From NCBI RefSeq assembly GCF_900115345.1, contig NZ_FOWC01000002.1, positions 558,001 through 622,000 of the forward strand: 64,000 bases of DNA. Direction: 5' to 3'. This document shows positions 33,303 to 43,045 of the stretch, one piece after another (position 1 is the first letter of the stretch; every line of letters starts with the position of its first letter). The notes beneath the pieces were generated by a model that did not search any database, was not told where the DNA came from, and worked only from the letters and a program-made list of their open reading frames with translations. The position numbers and the translations under genes were made by a program. The DNA comes from Amycolatopsis rubida (lineage in GTDB: Bacteria > Actinomycetota > Actinomycetes > Mycobacteriales > Pseudonocardiaceae).

Positions 33303-35062
33303 TCCTTGAAGCCCTTGCCGGTCTTGCGACCCAATCGTCCTGCCGTCACCAGGTGTTCCAACAACGGCGCCGGGGCGAAGCCTTCTTCGCGGAACTCGTT
33401 GAACAGTGTCCGCTCGATCGCCAGCGACACGTCCAGCCCGACCACGTCCAGCAATTCGAACGGCCCCATCGGCAGACCGCAGCCGACCTTCATCGCGGTG
33501 TCGATGTCGTCCGCCGACGCGTAATGCGCTTCCAGCATTTTCACCGCGTCGTTGAGATACGGGAACAACAACGCGTTCACGATGAACCCGGCCCGGTCGC
33601 CGCACTGCACCGGGTGTTTGCCGACCGCCGCGCACACTGCCGTCGCGGTGGCGGTGACGTCGGGAGCGGTCGCGATCGTCGACACCACTTCGACCAGTTT
33701 CATCACCGGTGCGGGATTGAAGAAGTGCAGCCCGATCACGTCGCCGGGCCGCGAAGTCGCCGCCGCGCATTCGATGACCGGCAGCGAGGACGTCGTGGTG
33801 GCGAGAACCGCGCCCGGCTTGGCGACCTCGTCCAAAGCCGAAAACACCGCCTGCTTAACGGAAAGCTCTTCGGCCACCGCTTCGACCACCAGGTCGACGC
33901 CGGCCAGTGCCTCGAATTCCGTCACCGGCCGGATCCGCCCGAGCGCGGCCGCAGCGTCCTCTTCGGACAGTTTGCCCTTCACCACTGCCTTGTCGAGCGA
34001 CTTCTTCACCTTCGCCACCGACGCTTCGGCCTTCTCCGTGCTGCGAGCCCTCAGCACGACGGCAAAACCGCGTTTGGCGAAGACTTCCGCGATGCCGGTC
34101 GCCATTGTCCCAGTGCCGATCACACCGACGGAACGCACTTCGCGAGCCACCGAAGAGTCCGCTTCGGCCGAAACGGCCGAATCCACCACCACCGGGGAAT
34201 CCGGCGCGTCGTAGGCGTAGAAACCGTGTCCGCTCTTGCGTCCGAGCTGCCCCGCGGTGATCATCTGCTTCAGCAGTGGCGCGGGCGCGTGCAGCCGGTT
34301 CCGGGATTGGTGGTACATCGTGTCGAGGATTTCGTACGCGGTGTCCAGCCCGATCAGGTCGAGCAGCGCGAGCGGACCCATCGGGTAACCGCAGCCGAAA
34401 CGCATTGCGGCGTCAAGATCTTCCCGGGTGGCATAGCGCTGCTCGTACATCCGCACCGCGTGGTTGAGATAGCCGAACAGCAGCGCGTTCGCGATGAACC
34501 CGGCCCGGTCGCCGATCACCACCGGCGATTTTCCCAGCCGCTGCGCGAATTCCACGACATCGGACACCACGTCCGGCTCGGTGACCACCGTGCGCACGAC
34601 CTCGACCAGCTTCAGCACCGGAGCCGGGTTGAAAAAGTGCATCCCGACGACCTTGCCCGGCCGCGCGGTGTGCACGCCGATCTCGGTGATCGACAGCGAG
34701 GAGGTATTGGACGCGAACACCACGTCCGGCCGGGTCACCTGGTCCAACTGGGTGAAAACCTCGGCCTTCGCCGCGAGGTTCTCCGGGATCGCCTCGATCA
34801 CCAAGTCCACTTCGGACAGTTCAGCCAGCGAGGTCGTGGCGCGGATCCGGCCGAGCAGCGCCGCGCGGCCCGCCTCGTCGAGTTTCCCGCCCGCGAGCGC
34901 CCGTTCGGTCGAATGCCGCAGGTGGCCGAGGCCGCGTTCGACCCCGGCCTCGTCGAGTTCCACCGCGACCACGCCGAGTCCGCTGCGGGCGAGCACCTCG
35001 GCGATGCCCGCGCCCATCGTGCCAAGACCGACCACGCCGACCGTCGAGATTTCCCGTGCCAC
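33296..35062 (-). CDS. Duplicated 3-hydroxyacyl-CoA dehydrogenase
   Basis: 588 residues from GTG 35062, with GGAGG five bases upstream. It is two complete PaaH/Hbd-like dehydrogenases in tandem: NAD loops VGLGTMGAGIAEVLAR and IGTGTMATGIAEVFAK, HFFNPAPVLKLVEVV and HFFNPAPVMKLVEVV (catalytic His), and C-terminal dimer domains in each half. It oxidises 3-hydroxyacyl-CoA to 3-oxoacyl-CoA, e.g. 3-hydroxybutyryl-CoA. Both halves keep their motifs, so both may be active. Confidence 0.93.
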   Translation of the reverse strand: MAREISTVGVVGLGTMGAGIAEVLARSGLGVVAVELDEAGVERGLGHLRHSTERALAGGKLDEAGRAALLGRIRATTSLAELSEVDLVIEAIPENLAAKAEVFTQLDQVTRPDVVFASNTSSLSITEIGVHTARPGKVVGMHFFNPAPVLKLVEVVRTVVTEPDVVSDVVEFAQRLGKSPVVIGDRAGFIANALLFGYLNHAVRMYEQRYATREDLDAAMRFGCGYPMGPLALLDLIGLDTAYEILDTMYHQSRNRLHAPAPLLKQMITAGQLGRKSGHGFYAYDAPDSPVVVDSAVSAEADSSVAREVRSVGVIGTGTMATGIAEVFAKRGFAVVLRARSTEKAEASVAKVKKSLDKAVVKGKLSEEDAAAALGRIRPVTEFEALAGVDLVVEAVAEELSVKQAVFSALDEVAKPGAVLATTTSSLPVIECAAATSRPGDVIGLHFFNPAPVMKLVEVVSTIATAPDVTATATAVCAAVGKHPVQCGDRAGFIVNALLFPYLNDAVKMLEAHYASADDIDTAMKVGCGLPMGPFELLDVVGLDVSLAIERTLFNEFREEGFAPAPLLEHLVTAGRLGRKTGKGFKDY

Positions 35063-35176
35063 AGGGCCTCCAGAGGTTACCCGCTGGTAATTGCCGCTCA
35101 CTGTGCCACGCGCGACCCTCGAAAGCACATCGGAATCGAGTCAGTCCCGGCGAAGTCACCCGGTCGGAAACCGGCG

Positions 35177-35863
35177 TCACTCCCCGAAGTTCGACTCCAC
35201 CAGCTCGGCCGCTTTCGCGACCGCCTCCGCCGCCTGTGGCCCGCGAGCCCGCACCACGATCCGGTCGCCTTGGCGCGCGCCGAGCGACATCAGCGCCAGC
35301 ACGCTGTGCGCGTCCGCCTCCTGTTCGCCCAGCCGGATCGATACCTCGGCCTCGAAGTCCGCCAGGCTGCGCACCACGACCGCGGCCGGGCGCGCGTGCA
35401 GGCCGACGTCATTGGTCAGCGTGAATTCCTTCTCCACCACACCTTCCTCGCCGGTGGCCGAAGGCTCCGCGGCGGTCAGGTCGGGTGCGACACCGGCGCT
35501 CGCCGCGGCCTCGCCCACCGCCTTGGTGTTCGCGCCGCCCTGCGCCGCGGCGGCCGCGGCCACCGCGCCTTCCACCAGCGGCGCGTCGACGACCACCGCG
35601 GCGGACGGGTCGGCCAGTGACTCCACCGCCAGCTCAGCGGTCATCTGCGCGCTGCCGAGGTCGTACAGCAGCACCACGCCGTCGCCGGAATCCGCCCGCT
35701 GGGCGGCCGCGACGACCTCGTCGTAGTCAGTGCCGATGCCGCCGCCGTCGGGCAGTCCGCCCGCCGGGACGATCCGGACGTCCGGGGCCATCTGGGCGGC
35801 CAGGTCGGCCAGGCCTTCGGCCAGTTTCGCGCTGTGCGACACAAGAACGATTCCGACGGTCAC
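35177..35863 (-). CDS. dhaM: DhaM-HPr fusion, phosphoryl donor of dihydroxyacetone kinase
   Basis: 228 residues. Residues 1-130 form the EIIA-mannose-like DhaM domain with active His10 (LVSHSAKLAEG) and LLYDLGSAQM. An Ala-rich linker leads to an HPr domain with NDVGLHARPAA (His) and the LALMSLGARQGD regulatory region. It passes phosphate from the PTS to ADP bound in DhaL. No EI-like domain is fused, so general EI must feed it. Its start overlaps the dhaL stop by 4 bp. Confidence 0.93.
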   Translation of the reverse strand: MTVGIVLVSHSAKLAEGLADLAAQMAPDVRIVPAGGLPDGGGIGTDYDEVVAAAQRADSGDGVVLLYDLGSAQMTAELAVESLADPSAAVVVDAPLVEGAVAAAAAAQGGANTKAVGEAAASAGVAPDLTAAEPSATGEEGVVEKEFTLTNDVGLHARPAAVVVRSLADFEAEVSIRLGEQEADAHSVLALMSLGARQGDRIVVRARGPQAAEAVAKAAELVESNFGE

Positions 35864-36483
35864 CGGGCCGCCTCCGCGAACGCACGCAGCAGCAGCGCCG
35901 TCGAACGGGCGCCCGGGTCCATGTGCCCGACCGCGCGTTCCCCGAGGTAGGAGGCACGGCCCTTGCGCGGGATCAAGTCCACAGTGGACTCCGCACCGCG
36001 GTCGGCCCCGTCCGCCGCGGCGGTGAGCACGTCCGCGATCGTGCCGTCCGCAACGCCTTCGGCCGCGGAGACGGCCGGGATCAGCGCGTCGACCATCGTC
36101 GCGTCGCCGCCTGCCGCCTTGCCGCGCGCCCGCACCCCTTCCAGCGCTGCCCGCAGTGCGTCCAGCAACAGCGGCACGTCGATCTCCGCCGCGTCGCCGA
36201 GCTTCGCCGACGCACGCAGGAAAGCCGTGCCGTAAAGCGGTCCGGCCGCGCCGCCGACCTTGGAAATCAGCGTGGTGGCAGCGAGTTTCACGACGCCGGC
36301 CGGGGTTTCCGGCACCGCGGTCTCTAGCGCGGACACGATGGCGGTGAAGCCCCGGCTGAGGTTCTCGCCATGGTCGGCGTCGCCGATCGCGCGGTCCAGG
36401 TCCACCAGTTCGGTGCGGTGCTCGGCGATCACTTCGGCGGCGGCGCGCAACGCGGCCGCGACCCCTTCGGCAGTGCAGGCCAT
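35860..36483 (-). CDS. dhaL: Dihydroxyacetone kinase ADP-binding subunit
   Basis: 207 residues from ATG 36483. The nucleotide/metal site is DLDRAIGDADHGENLSRGF; LYGTAFLRASA and GARSTALLLRAF are typical of the family's helical barrel. ADP stays bound and is rephosphorylated by DhaM. A GTCCACAGTGGAC palindrome lies inside the gene at 35977. Its start shares one base with the dhaK stop. Confidence 0.94.
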   Translation of the reverse strand: MACTAEGVAAALRAAAEVIAEHRTELVDLDRAIGDADHGENLSRGFTAIVSALETAVPETPAGVVKLAATTLISKVGGAAGPLYGTAFLRASAKLGDAAEIDVPLLLDALRAALEGVRARGKAAGGDATMVDALIPAVSAAEGVADGTIADVLTAAADGADRGAESTVDLIPRKGRASYLGERAVGHMDPGARSTALLLRAFAEAAR

Positions 36484-37484
36484 CAGATCCCCCACCGCAG
36501 CGCGGGCGTGCGCACCGGCGCGTCCCACAGCCGCGTAAGCTCGTCGTCCAATTTCAGCAGGGTCAGGCTGATGCCCTGCATTTCCAGGCTCGTGATGTAC
36601 GGGCCGACCAGCCTGCGCTCGACCAGGATCCCGCGCTCGGCCAGCAGCCGCTCGGCGATGCCGTGCGCGAGGTACAACTCCAGCTGCGGGGTGGCGCCCA
36701 TCGAGTTGGTGAACAGCAGCACCTTGTCGCCGGATTCGAACGGCAGGTCGGACACCACCGCCTCGACCATCCGGGCGACCAGCGCGTCGGCCGGTTCGGC
36801 CGGGATCCGCTCGCGGCCGGGCTCGCCGTGGATGCCGATGCCGAACTCGATTTCGTCCGGCCCGAGGTCGAAACTCGGCTCGCCGGCGTGCGGCACGGTC
36901 GGCGCGGACAGCGCCACCCCGATCGAGCGGACCTGCCCGATCACCTTGCGCGCCAGCGCTTCCACCGCGTCCAGCGAATCGCCGCGCTCGGCCGCGGCAC
37001 CGGCGATCTTCTCCAGCAGCACGGTGCCGCCGACGCCGCGCCGCCCGGCGGTGAACGTGGAGTCCTTGACCGCCACGTCGTCGTCGATCACCACGCTGCG
37101 CACGTCGAGGTCCTCGGCCGCGGCCAGTTCGGCGGCGGTTTCGAAGTTCAGCACGTCGCCGGTGTAGTTCTTCACGATCAGCAGCGCCCCGGCCGGTCCG
37201 GTGGTCGCCGCGAGCGCGCTCTGCACCGCGTCCGGGGTCGGCGAGGTGAACACCGGCCCGGGCACCGCGGCGTCGAGCATCCCGGGGCCGACGAATCCGC
37301 CGTGCAGCGGTTCGTGCCCGGACCCGCCGCCGGACACCACCGCGACCTTGCCCGATACCGGCGCGTCCGCGCGCACGACCAGCGCCGGATCGTCGCGCAC
37401 ACGCAGCAGGTCCGCGTGCGCGACCGCGAGCCCTCTCAGCGATTCGGCGACGACGGCCGCCGGATCGTTGATGATCTTCTTCAT
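36483..37484 (-). CDS. dhaK: Dihydroxyacetone kinase substrate-binding subunit
   Basis: 333 residues from ATG 37484, with GGAGG upstream. VVSGGGSGHEPLHGGFVGPGM is the ligand loop, and the histidine that binds dihydroxyacetone covalently is in FGIGIHGEPG. First gene of dhaKLM, the PTS-dependent kinase that makes dihydroxyacetone phosphate. Confidence 0.95.
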   Translation of the reverse strand: MKKIINDPAAVVAESLRGLAVAHADLLRVRDDPALVVRADAPVSGKVAVVSGGGSGHEPLHGGFVGPGMLDAAVPGPVFTSPTPDAVQSALAATTGPAGALLIVKNYTGDVLNFETAAELAAAEDLDVRSVVIDDDVAVKDSTFTAGRRGVGGTVLLEKIAGAAAERGDSLDAVEALARKVIGQVRSIGVALSAPTVPHAGEPSFDLGPDEIEFGIGIHGEPGRERIPAEPADALVARMVEAVVSDLPFESGDKVLLFTNSMGATPQLELYLAHGIAERLLAERGILVERRLVGPYITSLEMQGISLTLLKLDDELTRLWDAPVRTPALRWGI

Positions 37485-37537
37485 GGCGGACCTCCGGCAC
37501 CTCGGCGTCGTGGACGACCCCAACCTAGTGCGCCGGG

Positions 37538-37583
37538 CTCGTGAGTGCCCATCCCGGTTCTCACCGTGATCAGCACTCACGAG
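37538..37583. terminator. Imperfect GTGAGTG-family hairpin
   Basis: Arms 37538-37558 and 37563-37583 pair at 18 of 21 positions around TTCT-like loop bases. On the minus strand the arm contains GTGAGTG, and its TGA (37579-37577) is the stop codon of the lipoprotein gene. It separates that gene from dhaK. Confidence 0.6.
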
Positions 37584-38584
37584 GCCGGCGGCAGCTTCCC
37601 GGCCAGCTGCTTGGCCAGCCCGACGGTCTTGCCGCACGGGTCGTCCTTGTCCGCCTGCGCGTCGGAGTTCGTGTACTCCAGCTGGACCACCTCGACGTGG
37701 TCTTCCTTCCACTGCCGGTGCTGCCATTTGACCTGGCAGCTCGACCCGGAGGTGCCTTGCTTCGCGTACGCCTGGCTCGGCGTGCCGACGTCGGCCTTCA
37801 GCCAGCCGTCGCCTTCGGACGGCGCGATGCCGGGGAACATCGTCACCCGGACGCTCGGGATGAGGCCCCATTCGCACGAGTGCAGTCCGGACGGTCGCGG
37901 CTTCCCGCCCTTCACGACCCCGTCCACCGCGGCCGGGTCGAGCACCGTGCACGGGTCGACGGCGAGCAGCGTGCCCGGGCCGGGCGTGTACTTCTGCGGG
38001 TTGTTGTGCAGTTTCTCGACGGCTGTAGCCACGAGTTTGCGACCGGCCGCGCAGGCGTCGCCACCGGTGTAGTCGACCCGGAAGGAGACGCCGAAGGCCG
38101 GGTTCCGCGCGGTGAGCGCGCTGACCACGCACCCGGAGCCGCCACCGAGGTCGGGCACCTCGACCTGCGGCAGCCCGCCGACCGCACCGGTGGTCTTGTC
38201 GGAAGCGAACGTCACGATGCCGCCGACCTCGACGCTCGCCCGGATTTCCTTGCCGCCCGGGTCGTTCGCCTTCGCGACGCAGGAGTCGAACTGCGTGCTC
38301 GACGCGGTCGCCTCGCCCTGCATCGTGCCGAGCGGGCTCATCGCGGTCTTGTCCACGAACTGGCAGGGCAGCAGGTCGCGCAGCACGGCGGGGGCGACCG
38401 CGGGATCGGTGATCGGGCCGGACGTCGCGGCACCGTCCCCGGCGGCGGGGACGGTCGTGCGCGCGAAGTTCTCCTTGCCCAGATTCGGGCCGCCGCACGC
38501 GGACAGCGCGGAGATCGCGACCGCGCCCGCGGCCACCAGGGCGGACACCTTCAGGAACCGGCCGAACCGGGGATCGTGCACCAC
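37577..38584 (-). CDS. DUF3558-type lipoprotein
   Basis: About 335 residues from GTG 38584 (38581 equally possible). Signal peptide FLKVSALVAAGAVAISALSAC ends in a lipobox (LSAC), so it should be anchored outside the membrane. The body has two cysteine-containing repeats resembling DUF3558 lipoproteins of actinomycetes (LLPCQFVDKTAM, DPCTVLDPAAVDGV, SCEWGL). Function unknown. Confidence 0.82.
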   Translation of the reverse strand: MVHDPRFGRFLKVSALVAAGAVAISALSACGGPNLGKENFARTTVPAAGDGAATSGPITDPAVAPAVLRDLLPCQFVDKTAMSPLGTMQGEATASSTQFDSCVAKANDPGGKEIRASVEVGGIVTFASDKTTGAVGGLPQVEVPDLGGGSGCVVSALTARNPAFGVSFRVDYTGGDACAAGRKLVATAVEKLHNNPQKYTPGPGTLLAVDPCTVLDPAAVDGVVKGGKPRPSGLHSCEWGLIPSVRVTMFPGIAPSEGDGWLKADVGTPSQAYAKQGTSGSSCQVKWQHRQWKEDHVEVVQLEYTNSDAQADKDDPCGKTVGLAKQLAGKLPPAS

Positions 38585-38631
38585 GTCCGGCAACCTAGCG
38601 GGCGAGGCCGCCGGACGTGGTGCCAACCCGG

Positions 38632-38907
38632 TTATTCGGCGGGTGACTCTTCTGTCGTTTCGGTCGACGGGGGCACGACCAGCGGCCGCAGCACCGCCCA
38701 CAGCACGAACAACGCGGTCACCACCAGCAGGCCGATGCCCGACCAGAGGTTGATGTTCACGTCGGCGGCCTTCTTCAGATCGTCGTCGCTGGTGAACCCG
38801 GCGCCCATGATCGTGAGGATCACGCCGTAGACGCCGAGCAGCAGCGCGATGATCAGCCGGATGTCGAAGGCGCCCGCCTTGTGCGGCCGCGAGGTTTTCT
38901 CGGTCAT
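38632..38907 (-). CDS. Small two-helix membrane protein paired with a symporter
   Basis: 91 residues with membrane segments at about 17-36 (LIIALLLGVYGVILTIMGAG) and 53-75, and an acidic tail. It starts 10 bp after the SSS symporter gene, so both are co-transcribed. Small partner proteins beside SSS transporters are common; a subunit role is inferred. Confidence 0.8.
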   Translation of the reverse strand: MTEKTSRPHKAGAFDIRLIIALLLGVYGVILTIMGAGFTSDDDLKKAADVNINLWSGIGLLVVTALFVLWAVLRPLVVPPSTETTEESPAE

Positions 38908-38917
38908 GCGGGCCTCC

Positions 38918-40615
38918 TCAGAAGATGATGTTGAGGGCGATGGTGATGACGAGGACGATGCCGGCCAGCAGACCCGGCTTGCGGTACCAGCCGGCGTTCT
39001 CGCCGGTGTTGTCGTGCTTGAGCGCGTCGCGCGGCGTGAGCGAGTAGACCAGGCCGACCAGCTGCGCGTCCGGCTTCGGCTGGGTGGCCAGCGAAACCCC
39101 GACGCTCACCACGATGTCGACGACGAACGCGGTGCCCGCCGCCACGAAGCTGGTGCCCTGCCCGGCGAGCGAGAGGACGTCCGCCTGCGACAGCGCCCAG
39201 ATCGTGATCGCCGACGCGGTGCCCGCCACCAGGCCGATCCACCCGGCGGCCGCGGTCATCCGCTTCCAGAACATGCCGAGGATGAACGTGGCGAACAGCG
39301 GCGCGTTGAAGAACGAGAACAGGTCCTGCAGGTAGGTCAGGATGTTCGAGGACTGGGACGCGACGAACGCGGTGCCGATGGCCAGCACGGTCGCGACGAC
39401 CGTGGTCTTGCGGCCGAGGTTCAGGTAGTAGCCGTCCGGCTTGTCCTTCTTCACGTACGTCTGCCAGATGTCGTAGGTGAAGACGGTGTTGAACGAGCTG
39501 AGGTTCGCCGCCATGCCCGCCATGAACGACGCCAGCAGACCGGCGATCGCGATGCCGAGGATGCCGTTGGGCAGCAGGTCGCGCATCAGCAGCAGGAGCG
39601 CGTTGTTCGCGGTGACCCCGCTCGGCGCGGCCTTGTCCTGCAGCAGAAGTCCCTTGTCCTGCAAGTACTCCGGCACCACGACGCCGGCGATCATGCCGGG
39701 GATGATCACGATGAAGGGCACCAGCATCTTCGGGAACGCGCCGATGATCGGCGTCCGCCGCGCGGCCGACATGCTCTTCGACGCCATCGCGCGCTGGACC
39801 TCGACGAAGTTCGTCGTCCAGTAGCCGAAGGACAGCACGAAGCCGAGACCGAACACGATGCCGAGCACGGAGAGGAAGTTGTTGCCGAAGCCGGTGAGGT
39901 TGTCCCCGGGCCAGGAGTGCAGCTGCGCGGTGCCGCCGGGGCTGTCGGTGATCTTCTGCACCAGGCCCTGCCAGCCGCCGACCTTGACCAGGCCGACGAT
40001 GGTGAGCGGCAGCAGCGCCACGACGATCACGAAGAACTGCAGCACCTCGTTGTAGATCGCGGCCGAAAGCCCGCCCAGCGCGGTGTAGCCGAGCACGATG
40101 GCGGCGGCGATGACGATCGACACCCACAGCGGCCAGCCCAGCAGCAGGTTCACGACGCTGGCCAGCAGGAACAGGTTCGCACCCGCGATGAGGATCTGCG
40201 CCGCGGCGAAGCTGATGCCGTTGACGAGATGCGCGGTCGGCCCGAACCGGCGGCGCATGAACTCCGGCACGCTGCGGACCTTGGAGCCGTAGTAGAACGG
40301 CATCATCACCAGGCCGAGGAACAGCATCGCCGGGATGGCGCCGATCCAGAAGTAATGGACGGTCGGCAGGCCGTAGAGGACGCCGTTGGCGGACATGCCC
40401 ATGACCTCGACCGCGCCGAGGTTCGCGGAAATGAACGCCAGACCGGTGACCCACGCCGGCAGCGACCGGCCCGACAGCAGGAAGTCGAGACTGCTCGACA
40501 CCTGCCTTCGCGCGAGATAGCCGATGCCGAGCACCAGGACGAAATAGAACGCCAACTCGATGTAGTCGATCGGACTCGCGTCGAGCCGCAAGTTCGCGTC
40601 GGCGAGGAACGGCAC
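38918..40615 (-). CDS. Sodium:solute symporter (SSS family)
   Basis: 565 residues, about thirteen helices. SSS features: LGIGYLARRQVSSSLDFLLSGRSLPAWVTG at the N-terminus, FMRRRFGPTAHLVNG, and the AAIYNEVLQFFVIVV region of the family signature. Imports an organic solute with sodium; the substrate (sugar, carboxylate or other) is not determinable. Confidence 0.93.
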   Translation of the reverse strand: MPFLADANLRLDASPIDYIELAFYFVLVLGIGYLARRQVSSSLDFLLSGRSLPAWVTGLAFISANLGAVEVMGMSANGVLYGLPTVHYFWIGAIPAMLFLGLVMMPFYYGSKVRSVPEFMRRRFGPTAHLVNGISFAAAQILIAGANLFLLASVVNLLLGWPLWVSIVIAAAIVLGYTALGGLSAAIYNEVLQFFVIVVALLPLTIVGLVKVGGWQGLVQKITDSPGGTAQLHSWPGDNLTGFGNNFLSVLGIVFGLGFVLSFGYWTTNFVEVQRAMASKSMSAARRTPIIGAFPKMLVPFIVIIPGMIAGVVVPEYLQDKGLLLQDKAAPSGVTANNALLLLMRDLLPNGILGIAIAGLLASFMAGMAANLSSFNTVFTYDIWQTYVKKDKPDGYYLNLGRKTTVVATVLAIGTAFVASQSSNILTYLQDLFSFFNAPLFATFILGMFWKRMTAAAGWIGLVAGTASAITIWALSQADVLSLAGQGTSFVAAGTAFVVDIVVSVGVSLATQPKPDAQLVGLVYSLTPRDALKHDNTGENAGWYRKPGLLAGIVLVITIALNIIF

Positions 40616-41375
40616 CCTGCCACCTCCGAATCAAACATTCTCACACAGAAAACACCATCGTTCCTGTCAGACCGGCACAGTACTGCATGGATTCCGAAGC
40701 GGCACCCCGACACCGCGGTTTTTCACCAACCTGCCGCTGACCTGTGCATTCCGCGTGCCCGGAAGCACCCGTGTTGAGTCCTGTCGCTTCGCCGGCCAAC
40801 CCCTCGCCAACCGGCCAGATTCACCCGTTCCGGGGCGGTGCTCGGCGTCGGGCCCCTCAGATCCCGGCACCTTCGGCGATCCTGGAGAAGTCCCTCCGCC
40901 GCGATGACCGGTCCCGCGCTGCCCGTGCCCGGACCTCCGGGCCGCTCTGGCAAGCGCTGCTGAACGGCGTGTTCGACGTGTTCGCCCAGCGGCAGATCGA
41001 CAAGCGCGCCGACGGCGAGGAGCTGCTTTCGATTCTGTACTCGCTGGAGTACCTGTCGTACGCCTTCGCCGCCGGAGTTGAGGGGCCCCGCCGGCCGTGG
41101 CCATGGTTTCCCGGCTCATCAGGGAACGTGATGACCTGGCCGCGCGGATCGCGACCTTGCAGAGCGAAAAAGCCCAACTCGACGCGCTGGTGCGCACACC
41201 GAAGCATGAGGTCGCCGCGCTCGTGGTCGACCACCACAATCAGCGCGAAGAGATCGAGCGTTTGCGCGGCCGCGTCCGCAAATCAGAGGGCAGCCGACGG
41301 CGACCCGTCCCGTTTGGAGACGGAGATCAATCGTCCAGCCCAGCGCGGGCGAGCAGACGACGCGAGAGGTTCGTC
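40616..41375. other. Gap of about 760 bp; one possible gene remnant
   Basis: The first 130 bases are the upstream region of the symporter gene. From about 40944 the plus strand shows protein-like sequence described in the next entry. I see no transposase, tRNA or repeat here. Confidence 0.5.
40944..41300 (+). pseudogene. Possible frameshifted remnant of a coiled-coil protein
   Basis: One frame reads LWQALLNGVFDVFAQRQIDK and LLSILYSLEYLSYAFAAGVE, after which sense switches near 41085-41100 to another frame: MVSRLIRERDDLAARIATLQ, then KAQLDALV and HHNQREEIERLRGRVRK, a clear coiled coil. The two parts lie end to end, as in a single gene broken by a frameshift. No convincing start codon. I do not recognise the family. 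Confidence 0.35.
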
Positions 41376-42746
41376 TTACACCAGTGCGTGCGTCCGGGAG
41401 GCCAGTTGGCGCAGGCCCGGCAGGCTGGCTTGCTGGGGGTGGTGGAGCAGGTCGCTAACAAGGCGGCGGACGGTGGCACGGGTGCGGACTTCGCCGGGCG
41501 CGGTGCGTTCGGCGGTGAGCAAGGTCTGATACGCCCGGCCGGGTTTGTTCCATTGGGCGAAGCACAGGGCGACGTCGACGAGGAACCGGGCGCGGCGTTC
41601 GGTGTCGGGGAACTGCCCGAGTTGCGCGGCTTGGGCGTGATACAGGCCGGCACCGGCGTTGCCGAGCACGTAGTCGGCGGACACCTGGTGGCTGACCACG
41701 TTCGCGGTCAGCGCCTGCTGCTGCGCGGGATGGTCACCGAGCCGGCCGGCGGTGGCGTCGGCGTCGGCGAGAAGGTCGGTGGCGCGGTCGTGGTCGCCGG
41801 CGCGGGCGGCGGCATACCCGGCCGAGCACATCAGCACTCCATGCAAGGCCAGGTGCCGCGGATCGGGGGCTTTCCCGCCGACGTCGAGCTGGTCGGCCGC
41901 GGTCATGGTGAGGGTTTGGGCGCGATCGTGATGTCCGGCCCGACGGCACGCGGAGCCGAGTAGACGCTGCGCCTCCGCGAGAGCGAGGGGATCGTCGGCA
42001 CCGGCGGCGGCGCGCAGCGCCCGGTCGGCGGAGACCCATTCCAGGCCGCTGGCCTCCAGCTTGATCAGCGCGCGCGTGACGAGGTTGTATGCCTGCGCCA
42101 CCAGGCCCGCTGCGGCGGGATCACCGGTCTGCTGGTGCGTGGTTTCGGCGGTGGTGATCAGTTCCGGCAGCCGCGCGGCCAGGTCGACATAACGGCAGGC
42201 GCGGAAGTCGGTCCGCGCGGTGGTCAGCACCGTCTGGAGCGTGCTGATCGGCGCGGGGCGTGCTGATCCGGCAGTGGTGCCCAGCAGGATGCCGTCGAGA
42301 CGCTGGGCAAGGAACGCCGCCGGATCGACTTCCATGCCGTCGGCGGCGAGCGCGTTCGGGGAGGCGACCGCGGTTCCGGCCAGGCCCGCGGCGAGCAGGA
42401 ACGCGCGTCGTCGCACCGGATCATCCCCTTCCTGGCTCAGGTCGATGCTCACCTTAGAAGCCAGTGCGGTCGAGGCGGGGGAGGCAGGCCGTCCACGATC
42501 GGCCCCGGTGAGGCCGAACGCTTCGGCGGGCAGGTCGAGGATGCTGGCGAAGCGGCGCAGCACCGCGACGTCTCGCAGCCCTCGGCGGCTGTTCTCGAAC
42601 CGGGAGACCGTCGAGGCCGAGCAACCGAACCGCTCTCCGAGCTGGCCTTGCGACCAGCCCCGTTCCTCGCGGGCCAGGCGCAGCACGGTGGCGTGCTCGC
42701 CTCGGCGGGCGGCGTCCCACAGGGCGGGTGGCCACCAGTCCGGCAC
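41376..42746 (-). CDS. XRE-family regulator with TPR-like sensor, linked to the RiPP locus
   Basis: 456 residues from GTG 42746 (GTG 42770 would add eight). HTH at about 18-70: LRLAREERGWSQGQLGERFG and CSASTVSRFENSRRGL. After a linker with RRRAFLLAAGLAGTAVASP come about 300 helical residues with TPR-like periodicity. Such proteins flank ATP-grasp RiPP loci in actinomycetes and may sense a peptide or small ligand. It is divergent from the precursor gene across a 300-bp region containing an inverted repeat. Confidence 0.85.
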   Translation of the reverse strand: MPDWWPPALWDAARRGEHATVLRLAREERGWSQGQLGERFGCSASTVSRFENSRRGLRDVAVLRRFASILDLPAEAFGLTGADRGRPASPASTALASKVSIDLSQEGDDPVRRRAFLLAAGLAGTAVASPNALAADGMEVDPAAFLAQRLDGILLGTTAGSARPAPISTLQTVLTTARTDFRACRYVDLAARLPELITTAETTHQQTGDPAAAGLVAQAYNLVTRALIKLEASGLEWVSADRALRAAAGADDPLALAEAQRLLGSACRRAGHHDRAQTLTMTAADQLDVGGKAPDPRHLALHGVLMCSAGYAAARAGDHDRATDLLADADATAGRLGDHPAQQQALTANVVSHQVSADYVLGNAGAGLYHAQAAQLGQFPDTERRARFLVDVALCFAQWNKPGRAYQTLLTAERTAPGEVRTRATVRRLVSDLLHHPQQASLPGLRQLASRTHALV

Positions 42747-42828
42747 AGCGCACCCCCGAACTTCGCGCACGTGTTGTCCTACCTACCGTAGTCGCTCCAC
42801 CACGCACGCATGAAGATTTGCGTGATTG

Positions 42829-42841
42829 GCACACCCTGTGC
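42829..42841. promoter_or_regulatory. Candidate operator between regulator and RiPP genes
   Basis: GCACACCCTGTGC is an inverted repeat (GCACA/TGTGC, 3-base spacer), with a further TGGCACAG close by. It lies in the divergent region, so it is a plausible site for the XRE regulator; this is inferred. Confidence 0.4.
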
Positions 42842-43045
42842 ACACCTGGCACAGCGGGCTTCTCACCTGGTCGGCGCGTTCCTAGCGTCGAAGGCATCCG
42901 GTTCGGCGGCAGCAGGCCCCGACCTCCCGCCGGATCGGCCGGCCGGAACGCCGCATCGCGGCCTCCCCGAACACGGTGGTCCTGCCGGCCGGGACCACGC
43001 CGCACCAACGCCGGCCACCATCCGGCGGGAAGGAGCCCGAAGATC

